Shown: positions 1-5,118, counted from the stretch's first letter. The stretch is 5,118 nucleotides of DNA from Bacteroidales bacterium UBA932 (GCA_002293585.1 DBDM01000063.1:1-5118); one strand, 5' to 3'. The notes: a model not told the origin generated them from the letters alone. Numbers and translations: made by a program.

Positions 1-10
1 TCAACTCCTT

Positions 11-52
11 CCACCCTTCACCTTTCCACCCTTCACCCTTCCACCCTTTACC
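11..52. repeat. 15-bp tandem repeat, about 2.8 units
   Basis: Units CCACCCTTCACCYTT lie at 11-25 and 26-40, with a partial unit at 41-52 (CCACCCTTTACC). Bases 1-10 look like a degenerate earlier unit, so the array may continue beyond the left edge. It lies just downstream of the minus-strand symporter gene and encodes nothing visible. On the minus strand it is strongly G-rich. Short C/T-rich tandem repeats of this style are probably replication-slippage products. No function can be read from the sequence. Confidence 0.8.
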
Positions 53-66
53 GCCGCGGCACGCGC

Positions 67-100
67 TCTCATCTCAAAGTCTCAAGATCTCACGGTCTTA
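67..100. repeat. 8-bp tandem repeat around the symporter stop codon
   Basis: The pentamer TCTCA begins at 67, 72, 80, 88 and, as TCTTA, at 96. From 72 onward this gives an 8-bp period: TCTCAAAG, TCTCAAGA, TCTCACGG, TCTTAACC. The symporter stop codon (TGA on the minus strand, 90-92) lies inside the fourth TCTCA copy, so the last codons of that gene are made of repeat sequence. The array differs in unit and period from the 15-bp repeat immediately to its left. Confidence 0.65.
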
Positions 101-1445
101 ACCCGAGGCTGTAGAGCAGCACCAGCAGAATGGCTGCCGGCGACAGGAACCGCAAGAGGAAAAGGAGTGTTTTGAACAACGGTAAACGCAGCGCGCCGCC
201 ATTGGTCAATTCGTCTTTCACATCGGCGGGACGCATATACCAGCCCACAAAAAGAGCGATTAAAATACCGCCTGAGGGCAACAGGATATTGGACGATAAA
301 TAGTCGCACAGGTTGAAGAAATTTTTACCGCCGACGGTGAGGCCGGATAAGACGCCTTCCGACAGGGAAGCCAATACAGCTATGGCCCCCACGGCCGTTG
401 CTACAAGTGTTACTGCAAATAAACGGCGTAAACGCTTCTCATCCACCAAATAAGCCACAATTACTTCAAATAAAGAAATAGATGAAGTAAGGGCAGCTAT
501 AGCCAACAAAATGAAGAAGATAATGGATAATATATTACCTAAGGGTAATTGCGCAAAAATTTCGGGGAAGGTAACAAAAACCAATCCCGGCCCCTGCCCC
601 GGAGCAATGCCGAAAGCAAAGACGGCAGGGATCACCGCTAAGCCGGCCAGCATGGCGAACAACAGGTCGGTGCCCATCACCTGGAACGAGGTTTTGACCA
701 AATTGTTCGATTTTTGGATATAGGAGCCGTAAGTAATCATGCAGCCCATGCCTAAGCTGAGGGAGAAAAAAGCCTGTCCCAACGCCGCCAGCACGGCATC
801 GGCAGTAATTTTGGAAAAGTCGGGGGCGAAAAGGAAGCGGACGCCTTGCATCTCCGTGTCTAAGGTGAGGGAGCGGACGGCCAGCACGGTGACGATCACA
901 AACAGCAAGGGCATCAGAATTTTAGAATAACGTTCAATGCCGTTTTTTATGCCTCCGGCTACCACCATGGCCGTCAATAGAATAAAGCCGATCGACCATA
1001 GTGCAGGCTCCACCGGGGCCGCTGTCAAACCGTTAAAAACATCCCGGAAAGCGCCCGGCAACCGGTGCAGGAAGTCCGGGCTGAACGATTTGGCGATATA
1101 AGCTACTGTCCACCCGCCTACCACGCTGTAGAAACCCAAAATGATGAATGAAGTCAACACACCCACTATGCCTATGCTTTTCCAGGCTGTGCGTGGCGCC
1201 AACACCTCAAAGGCGCCTATGGCATTGCGACCGGAACGTCTCCCGATAGTAAATTCGGAAAGCAGTATAGGCAAGCATATTACAAGCAGAAAGAAAACAT
1301 AAATGAGGATGAAGGCCGCTCCGCCGTGTTGTCCCACGAGGTATGGGAAACGCCAAAGGTTCCCCAGTCCCACGGCCGAACCGGCAGCAGCTACCAGTAC
1401 GCCGAATTTCGACGAAAAACCGTCGCGATTGGATTGTTGCGTCAT
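90..1445 (-). CDS. Sodium-dependent symporter, NSS/SNF (LeuT) family
   Basis: This inner-membrane protein of 451 aa is predicted to import a small solute, probably an amino acid, with Na+. The LeuT-fold signature is clear. TM1 carries AGSAVGLGNLWRFPY (residues 21-35), where A24, N29 and R32 match LeuT A22, N27 and R30 of the Na+/substrate sites and gate. TM6 carries GQAFFSLSLGMG (223-234), and TM8 carries LTSS (319-322), matching the LeuT Thr/Ser Na2 ligands. Hydrophobic segments fall at about 14-34, 42-63, 90-115, 147-165, 174-191, 214-240, 255-280, 305-333, 343-362, 380-403 and 425-448. That is 11 helices, the usual number for prokaryotic members (Tyt1, MhsT) rather than the 12 of LeuT. M233 replaces LeuT F259 in the substrate pocket, so specificity probably differs from LeuT. 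The ATG start is preceded by an A-rich leader without a Shine-Dalgarno sequence and by a -7 box about 21 bp upstream. The substrate cannot be assigned from sequence alone. Confidence 0.95.
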   Translation of the reverse strand: MTQQSNRDGFSSKFGVLVAAAGSAVGLGNLWRFPYLVGQHGGAAFILIYVFFLLVICLPILLSEFTIGRRSGRNAIGAFEVLAPRTAWKSIGIVGVLTSFIILGFYSVVGGWTVAYIAKSFSPDFLHRLPGAFRDVFNGLTAAPVEPALWSIGFILLTAMVVAGGIKNGIERYSKILMPLLFVIVTVLAVRSLTLDTEMQGVRFLFAPDFSKITADAVLAALGQAFFSLSLGMGCMITYGSYIQKSNNLVKTSFQVMGTDLLFAMLAGLAVIPAVFAFGIAPGQGPGLVFVTFPEIFAQLPLGNILSIIFFILLAIAALTSSISLFEVIVAYLVDEKRLRRLFAVTLVATAVGAIAVLASLSEGVLSGLTVGGKNFFNLCDYLSSNILLPSGGILIALFVGWYMRPADVKDELTNGGALRLPLFKTLLFLLRFLSPAAILLVLLYSLGLRP

Positions 1446-1466
1446 CTTTTTAAGGTTTAATTGCTA

Positions 1467-1474
1467 CAAAGATA
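1467..1474 (-). promoter_or_regulatory. Bacteroidota -7 box for the symporter
   Basis: The minus strand reads TATCTTTG, a perfect match to TAnnTTTG. Transcription would start near 1460, giving a leader of roughly 15 nt before the ATG at 1445. I see no good -33 TTTG at the usual spacing of about 19-21 bp; the nearest TTTG (1500-1503, minus strand) is 25 bp away. The box lies only 11 bp from the oppositely oriented kinase box, so the two promoters probably interfere. Confidence 0.6.
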
Positions 1475-1485
1475 CTATTTTTTCC

Positions 1486-1493
1486 TATATTTG
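1486..1493 (+). promoter_or_regulatory. Bacteroidota -7 box for the nucleoside kinase
   Basis: TATATTTG matches TAnnTTTG perfectly. A possible -33 TTG lies at 1461-1463, 22 bp upstream, slightly longer than the ideal spacing. The box ends three bases before the preferred ATG (1497), so the predicted transcription start (about 1497-1500) falls on or next to the start codon. This suggests a leaderless or nearly leaderless mRNA. The box also argues against the TTG start at 1461, which would place the promoter inside the coding region. Confidence 0.55.
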
Positions 1494-1496
1494 CGT

Positions 1497-3167
1497 ATGC
1501 AAACAATTGAAATATTCTGTGAAAACACCCGTGAAACCATGCCATGTACGCCGGGTTCCACCCTGCTGCAAATGGCCGGGCGCTGTTCCCTCAACCTGCC
1601 CTACCCGCCGCTGGCCGCACTGGTCGACAACCGGCTGAAAGGACTGAATTATGCTATTTACCGTCCGCACAACGTGCGTTTCATTGATATTACCCATGCC
1701 GACGGACAGCGCACCTACCAGCGCTCCCTCAGCTTCCTGCTGCAAAAAGCGGTGCACGACGTGTTGCCGGGCTATCAATTGCGTATTGAATACACGGTGC
1801 TGAACGGCCTGTACTGCGAACTGCTCGACCACGGACGGGTGATTAACGAAACCTTGCTGCAACGCCTTAATCAGCGTATGCGCGAATTGGTGGCGGAGGA
1901 TAAACCTTTCATCCGTAAGAAAATAGTCACGGAAAAAGCTATCGAACTTTTCCAAAATAACCGGCAGCCGGAAAAGGTACTGCTGCATCAAACCCGCGGT
2001 AACTTTTATACTTCGGTATATTACATGGACGATTATCCTGACCATTTTTACGGCCCGCTGGTGCCCTCTACTTCTTACCTGAAGGTGTTTTCGCTCTACA
2101 TGTACCGTGAGGGTTTTGTGGTATTAATGCCCGACATCAAACAGCCCGGACAGCCCGCGTCGATTATGGTGCAGGATAAGTTGTTCGACATTTTCCGGGA
2201 AAATAACGAATGGATAAAAATTGTTGGCGCCGATGCTATCGGATCTATCAACAAAATGGTGCAGGACGGCGGCGCCAAGCAGTTGATGATGGTGTCGGAA
2301 TCGCTGCACGAGAAAAAATACGCCCAGCTGGCCGACGACATTCAACGGCGCGAAGGCGTGCGGCTGGTGCTCATTGCCGGCCCGTCGAGCAGCGGGAAAA
2401 CCACCTCTTCAAAACGCCTGGCGGTACAAGCCAAGGTGGCCGGCATGAACCCGGTGCTGCTGGAAATGGACAATTATTTTGTTGACCGCGAGCATACGCC
2501 GCGCGACGCCGACGGCAATTATGATTTCGAAGACCTGCATGCCCTGGACCTGCCGTTCTTCAACCAACAACTGCAGGATATGCTGGCCGGTAAAGAGGTG
2601 CATGTTCCTACCTTTGATTTTTCGACCGGGAAACGTTATTTTGCGCCCGGCAACATCATCCGCATGAAGCCCGACGATATCCTCATCATGGAAGGCATAC
2701 ACGCCCTCAACCCCGAACTGACGGCGTCTATTCCCGCTGCGCTGAAGTATAAAATTTATTGCTCGGCGCTCACGTCGGTCAATATAGATGAAAACAACCG
2801 TATTTCCACCACCGACAACCGCTTAATCCGCCGGATAGTGCGCGATGCGCGGTGCCGGGGCTACAGCGCGTCCGACACCATTATGCGCTGGCCGAGCGTG
2901 CGGCGGGGCGAAGACCGGAATGTGTTCCCCTACCAGGAAAATGCCGATATCATGTTCAACTCGGCGCTCACCTATGAGTTATACGTTTTGCGCAGGTACG
3001 CCGAGCCGTTGCTGCGCCGTATCAAACCCACCGACCCCGCCCATGCGGACGCCACCCGTCTGCTTAAATTTTTAAGCTATTTCGAAATATTGCCGCCCAG
3101 CACCGAAGAGTGCATCCCCAGCAACTCCATCCTGCGGGAGTTTATCGGCGGAAGCATATTTGATTGA
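1497..3167 (+). CDS. Nucleoside (uridine-type) kinase with TGS and ThrRS-like SAD region
   Basis: This cytoplasmic protein of 556 aa is predicted to phosphorylate a nucleoside, probably uridine/cytidine in pyrimidine salvage. Residues 1-~65 resemble a TGS domain (MQTIEIFCENT, then PGSTLLQMA). Residues ~72-212 resemble the second additional domain of threonyl-tRNA synthetase, seen best at YGPLVPSTSYLK (185-196). Residues ~288-510 form a P-loop kinase of the uridine kinase/phosphoribulokinase family. That part has Walker A GPSSSGKTT (295-303, K301), DNYFVDREHTPRD (325-337), NYDFEDLHALD (341-351), EGIHALNP (399-406), and a lid-like region RRIVRDARCRG (445-455). TGS-linked uridine kinases are known from bacteria such as Treponema and Thermotoga. 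The ATG at 1497 was chosen because it starts the first TGS strand. The in-frame TTG at 1461 would translate the promoter, and the ATG at 1539 would remove that strand. The whole frame is intact. Substrate specificity, and whether the TGS/SAD part senses RNA or an amino acid, are inferences. Confidence 0.9.
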   Translation: MQTIEIFCENTRETMPCTPGSTLLQMAGRCSLNLPYPPLAALVDNRLKGLNYAIYRPHNVRFIDITHADGQRTYQRSLSFLLQKAVHDVLPGYQLRIEYTVLNGLYCELLDHGRVINETLLQRLNQRMRELVAEDKPFIRKKIVTEKAIELFQNNRQPEKVLLHQTRGNFYTSVYYMDDYPDHFYGPLVPSTSYLKVFSLYMYREGFVVLMPDIKQPGQPASIMVQDKLFDIFRENNEWIKIVGADAIGSINKMVQDGGAKQLMMVSESLHEKKYAQLADDIQRREGVRLVLIAGPSSSGKTTSSKRLAVQAKVAGMNPVLLEMDNYFVDREHTPRDADGNYDFEDLHALDLPFFNQQLQDMLAGKEVHVPTFDFSTGKRYFAPGNIIRMKPDDILIMEGIHALNPELTASIPAALKYKIYCSALTSVNIDENNRISTTDNRLIRRIVRDARCRGYSASDTIMRWPSVRRGEDRNVFPYQENADIMFNSALTYELYVLRRYAEPLLRRIKPTDPAHADATRLLKFLSYFEILPPSTEECIPSNSILREFIGGSIFD

Positions 3168-3187
3168 TTATTTACTATTGATTATTT
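3163..3187. repeat. Direct repeat of 11 bp, two copies
   Basis: ATTGATTATTT occurs at 3163-3173 and 3177-3187, separated by ACT, giving a 14-bp period. The first copy covers the kinase stop codon (3165-3167) and the second runs into the -33 element of the toxin-antitoxin promoter. It may be slippage in an A/T-rich spacer. Confidence 0.7.
3165..3174 (+). repeat. Left arm of inverted repeat flanking the toxin-antitoxin module
   Basis: TGATTATTTA begins exactly at the TGA stop of the kinase. Its reverse complement lies at 3852-3861. Beyond the 10 identical bases the similarity continues at 3 of 6 positions (CTATTG against TCATCG), giving 13 of 16 overall. A second 9-bp copy of the left arm is at 3179-3187. 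Whether this is a mobile-element end or chance in A/T-rich DNA is unresolved. Confidence 0.45.
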
Positions 3188-3216
3188 GGCCGTTTGGAAA
3201 TAATGCTGTATTTTTG
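3185..3216 (+). promoter_or_regulatory. Promoter of the toxin-antitoxin operon (-33 TTTG, -7 TATTTTTG)
   Basis: TTTG at 3185-3188 is followed after exactly 20 bp by TATTTTTG at 3209-3216, a full match to the Bacteroidota pattern TTTG-N19-21-TAnnTTTG. Transcription should start around 3220-3224, about 30 nt before the antitoxin ATG. A weak hairpin (ATTATTT at 3181-3187 with AAATAAT at 3198-3204) overlaps the -33 element. It is the only candidate for a kinase terminator in this gap and is not convincing as one. Confidence 0.75.
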
Positions 3217-3231
3217 TACCAAAATGGTACA
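3215..3231. promoter_or_regulatory. Probable autoregulatory operator of the toxin-antitoxin operon
   Basis: This is a perfect inverted repeat, TGTACCA-AAA-TGGTACA, with 7-bp arms. It overlaps the last two bases of the -7 box and the predicted transcription start, where a bound repressor would block RNA polymerase. Phd/YefM antitoxins usually repress their own operon, more strongly in complex with toxin. From memory, the E. coli yefM-yoeB operator uses a TGTACA core, and the outer TGTAC/GTACA of these arms resembles it. Binding is inferred. Confidence 0.65.
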
Positions 3232-3233
3232 CA

Positions 3234-3246
3234 ATTAAAATTTAAT
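3234..3246. promoter_or_regulatory. Small A/T palindrome in the antitoxin leader
   Basis: ATTAAA-A-TTTAAT is a perfect 6-bp inverted repeat with a 1-bp centre, two bases after the operator and just before the antitoxin ATG at 3251. It could be a secondary operator half-site pair, or only the A/T-rich leader typical of Bacteroidota translation starts. No Shine-Dalgarno sequence is present. Confidence 0.25.
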
Positions 3247-3250
3247 AGTC

Positions 3251-3583
3251 ATGTTAGTAATAAGTAGTCGAGAATTTAGAGACAATCTGGCACAATATTT
3301 TGATCTGGCCGACAGCCGGAAGGATGTTGTTATTCAGCGTGGTAAAAATAAGGCTTACAGGCTCCTCCCCATCTCGGAAGATGATTATGTGGCGCCTATT
3401 CCGGCAGAATATTTATGTAATCCGTTTGATATAAGCCCAAGTGGTGATATGTTTTGGGCAGATAAAAGAAATGTAGAAAAGTTAGAAAAAGCTATTGAGC
3501 AGTGGGAAAAGGACAAGAAAAAAGGAAAACACACTGTTATCAGCACAGACGAGGAACTTCATCAATTTCTTGATAGTTTATGA
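3251..3583 (+). CDS. Type II antitoxin, Phd/YefM family
   Basis: This 110-aa protein should neutralise the YoeB-like toxin encoded directly downstream and repress the operon. Residues 1-~45 (ISSREFRDNLAQYFDLADS, then DVVIQRGKNKAYRLLPISEDDY) show the Phd/YefM DNA-binding and dimerisation fold: a short strand, a helix with the S-R-E-F-R start, and the VVIQRGKNKAYRL strand pair. The charged C-terminus (about 72-110, with KLEKAIEQWEKDKKKGK and EELHQFLDSL) is the expected toxin-binding part, likely disordered until bound. At 110 aa it is longer than E. coli YefM (about 83 aa). The extra length is a central segment of about residues 47-72 rich in Pro, Phe and Trp. The TGA stop overlaps the toxin ATG (ATGA, 3580-3583), so translation is probably coupled and the antitoxin is made first. 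GC is about 39% by hand count, well below its neighbours, which suggests acquisition. Confidence 0.88.
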   Translation: MLVISSREFRDNLAQYFDLADSRKDVVIQRGKNKAYRLLPISEDDYVAPIPAEYLCNPFDISPSGDMFWADKRNVEKLEKAIEQWEKDKKKGKHTVISTDEELHQFLDSL

Positions 3584-3858
3584 CGTACAAATTAATTGTT
3601 TTAGATGAAGCGGCGGACGATATTGCATTGTTGAAAAAATCGGGAACAAATGCTTATGACAAGATACGAAAATTGTTCAAGGAATTAAGGGAGCATCCCC
3701 GCATCGGAACCGGTAAGCCGGAGTTAATGAAACACGGAAAATTTCAAGGTTTATGGTCGCGCAGGATTACCGGTAAACACCGGCTTGTTTATTCCATTAA
3801 TGATCATGAGATCATTGTTTTTGTCATATCCGCAAAAGGTCATTACGATGATAAATAA
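3580..3858 (+). CDS. yoeB: Type II toxin, YoeB/Txe family mRNA interferase
   Basis: This 92-aa RelE-fold endoribonuclease is expected to cleave mRNA in the ribosomal A site and stop translation when the antitoxin is degraded. All residues known to matter in E. coli YoeB are present: GKPE with E48 (E46), H52 (H50), the WSRRIT block at 59-64, R68 in KHRLVY (R65), and H88-Y89 (H83-Y84). It should therefore be active rather than a decayed copy. The family normally ends at or close to His-Tyr; this protein adds Asp-Asp-Lys. Residues 9-38 form the usual helical hairpin before the sheet. The ATG overlaps the antitoxin stop. The TAA stop (3856-3858) directly touches the antiporter stop on the other strand, with no intergenic base. 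GC is about 39%, like the antitoxin. The assignment is strong; activity is inferred from residue conservation. Confidence 0.93.
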   Translation: MTYKLIVLDEAADDIALLKKSGTNAYDKIRKLFKELREHPRIGTGKPELMKHGKFQGLWSRRITGKHRLVYSINDHEIIVFVISAKGHYDDK

Positions 3859-3861
3859 TCA
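3852..3861 (-). repeat. Right arm of inverted repeat flanking the toxin-antitoxin module
   Basis: Read on the minus strand this is TGATTATTTA, identical to 3165-3174, and it starts exactly at the TGA stop of the antiporter. It also contains the toxin's last codons and stop. No direct target-site duplication is visible immediately outside the two arms. Confidence 0.45.
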
Positions 3862-5118
3862 CTTCTTTTTGAACAACCGCCCTATCTCTTCCATGACAGA
3901 GCCCTGCGTGGGCAGGATAGAGGGGTTTTTATAGTCAACACTGTCGTGCTCCTGCACGCCGCTCTGCATGGGGTAAATCAGAATAAAGCTATTGGCGAAA
4001 AAATATTTGTTGAGGAAGGCCGGAATACGCCCCATTACCGGACTGTAGGACGGATAGCCGCGGCGGCTAAGTACAATTACCAAATTATCATCGGGCCTCA
4101 CATCACGCGCTAAGATCAGGAAATCATCCCAATTGTCGAATTCATTAAATTCGGCATTGATCGGGTGCTTGGCCTTAATTTTTTCCAAATAAGCCATGGT
4201 GTGTTTCGAGGCGTAAAACACCAGCTGCGCCCCGGTATTACGGCCTATATTCCATATTTTCAGCAACCAGAAAGCGAAACCTATTTCGCGTTCGGCACGT
4301 TCGGGCACAATAATCAGGTGACGCTTCACCGTAGCCAGTGGCTGCACGGTTTTATATATCAACGTAGTGGTATTGCAATTGGTCAATATCCCTTCGGTCA
4401 GCGTACCCAGAAACGAGTCGGTGATACCCGTGCTGCGATGCAGTCCCAAAATCAGGTCGGTGATGCGCTGCTCGTGCACCACGCCGGTAATGGCATTGAC
4501 TACATTGGAGTCGTAGCGCAACAATTCCACCAACTTATTGTCGGTAGCAGCAGCAGCCACCGCGGCCTTATCCAGAATTTTCCGTGCTTCCTTCTCCGCT
4601 GTTCCGCCGGCCCGGTGGTTCGCAATAACATGCAAGGCATACAGCCCCGAGCGGTTTTTCTTCGATTTCACGGTAACGCATAAATCCACCAGGTCGGCGA
4701 CCCGTTCTGTGTCGGTCACCGGAATTAATATGCGTTCGGTGGTACTGTCATCATCGGCCTCTTCGGCAGTTTGCGACACGGCAATATTTTTCGCCCCGCG
4801 CTGTGCGGCAATCGAAGCCACCGTACAGGATACCAGTATGGTCACAATCGTACCGTTAAGCACACTGTCGTTCAACAGGCGAATAGGCTCGCCGGCCATA
4901 TCGTAACCCAAAATAATATCATACCCCACCAGGATAATAGCCAGGGTAGCCGCCGCAGAAGCGCCGCTCAAGCCGAAAATCAACCGGCGCTCGTCGGCCG
5001 AAAAGCGGAAAGTTTTTTGTGTGAGCCAGGCCGCAATATATTTCGACAGTATCGCCACCGTCATGATAACAGCAGACACGACCAAGGTATCCCAATCGCG
5101 GAAAAAAGCGCGGTAATC
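3859..5118 (-). CDS. Cation/proton antiporter, C-terminal part (5' end outside window)
   Basis: The frame is open to the right edge, so the gene is partial: 419 residues are visible, beginning DYRAFFRDWD. There is no real start inside the window; the in-frame TTG at 5085 falls in a membrane segment. The visible part has three hydrophobic segments (about 12-32, 46-71, 84-105), then a polar, acidic linker (about 112-126), then a long cytoplasmic region. That region looks like two degenerate universal-stress-protein domains: one from ERILIPV (about 128-134) through LGLHRSTGITDSFLGTLTEG (223-242), with USP-like glycine spacing, and one from RHLIIVP (266-272) through the strand before the PMQ turn (about 383-385). 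Bacteroidota Kef/NhaP-type (CPA2-like) antiporters of about 700 aa with such tails are known. The predicted role is Na+ or K+ exchange for H+ across the inner membrane, with the tail as a regulatory, possibly nucleotide-sensing, module. The ion and family branch cannot be settled without the N-terminal transport core. The C-terminus ends in three lysines. Confidence 0.8.
   Translation of the reverse strand, partial: DYRAFFRDWDTLVVSAVIMTVAILSKYIAAWLTQKTFRFSADERRLIFGLSGASAAATLAIILVGYDIILGYDMAGEPIRLLNDSVLNGTIVTILVSCTVASIAAQRGAKNIAVSQTAEEADDDSTTERILIPVTDTERVADLVDLCVTVKSKKNRSGLYALHVIANHRAGGTAEKEARKILDKAAVAAAATDNKLVELLRYDSNVVNAITGVVHEQRITDLILGLHRSTGITDSFLGTLTEGILTNCNTTTLIYKTVQPLATVKRHLIIVPERAEREIGFAFWLLKIWNIGRNTGAQLVFYASKHTMAYLEKIKAKHPINAEFNEFDNWDDFLILARDVRPDDNLVIVLSRRGYPSYSPVMGRIPAFLNKYFFANSFILIYPMQSGVQEHDSVDYKNPSILPTQGSVMEEIGRLFKKK

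Noticed and set aside
53..66. GC-rich palindrome GCCGCGGC as a symporter terminator
   Set aside because: It has no loop and no following U-run on the minus strand; it sits between two tandem repeats and is likely incidental.
1461..1496. Upstream TTG start extending the kinase by 12 residues
   Set aside because: The extra residues would be translated from the promoter box at 1486-1493, and they precede the first TGS strand that begins at the ATG at 1497.
1303..1638. 111-codon plus-strand frame across the intergenic region
   Set aside because: It runs antisense to the symporter N-terminus and out of frame with the kinase; its composition is that of a shadow frame.
1485..2045. 186-codon open frame on the minus strand
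   Set aside because: It lies wholly antisense to the kinase, encodes no recognisable motif, and would overlap both promoters. It is a shadow of a GC-rich gene.
3903..3930. Hairpin CCTGC-GTGG-GCAGG followed by a T-run, as a terminator for the toxin operon
   Set aside because: The stem is only 5 bp and the five T's start 9 bases after it, so it does not fit an intrinsic terminator. It is inside antiporter coding sequence.
4165..4683. 172-codon open frame on the plus strand
   Set aside because: It is antisense to the antiporter's USP-like region and shows no domain-like pattern or promoter. The antiporter frame has clear protein character.
1..5118. A new multi-gene defence or metabolic system
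   Set aside because: The only co-operonic genes are the antitoxin and toxin, both of known families. The symporter, kinase and antiporter have separate promoters or orientations and no evident shared function.

Overview
The window looks like a chromosomal segment from a member of the Bacteroidota, most likely Bacteroidales. Three things support this: several perfect matches to the Bacteroidota -7 promoter element TAnnTTTG, no Shine-Dalgarno sequences before the starts (A/T-rich leaders instead), and a TGS-type nucleoside kinase of a kind I associate with this group. Coding density is high, and I see no rRNA, tRNA, CRISPR array or transposase.

Layout from left to right. Positions 1-100 hold two unrelated short tandem repeats (periods 15 and 8 bp) at the 3' end of a minus-strand gene for an 11-helix sodium-dependent symporter of the NSS/SNF (LeuT) family. 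A short intergenic region of about 50 bp (1446-1496) carries two facing promoters, one for the symporter and one for a plus-strand nucleoside (uridine-type) kinase. The kinase has an N-terminal TGS domain and a ThrRS-like SAD region. After its stop comes an A/T-rich gap of 83 bp with a complete -33/-7 promoter and a palindromic operator. These drive a two-gene type II toxin-antitoxin operon: a Phd/YefM-family antitoxin and a YoeB-family mRNA interferase, overlapping by ATGA. The toxin stop codon directly abuts the stop codon of a convergent minus-strand gene, which runs off the right edge. That gene is the C-terminal part of a cation/proton antiporter with a cytoplasmic tandem universal-stress-protein-like region.

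The symporter, kinase and antiporter look like ordinary housekeeping or transport genes with no evident shared pathway. The toxin-antitoxin pair is the accessory element. Its GC content is about 39% by hand count, against roughly 52-58% in sampled lines of its neighbours. It is also bounded by an inverted 10-bp repeat that starts exactly at the stop codons of both flanking genes. I did not find a convincing undescribed multi-gene system. The points most worth a second look are the inverted repeat around the toxin-antitoxin module, the operator/promoter overlap, the possibly leaderless kinase mRNA, and the loss of all four editing-site residues in the kinase's SAD region.
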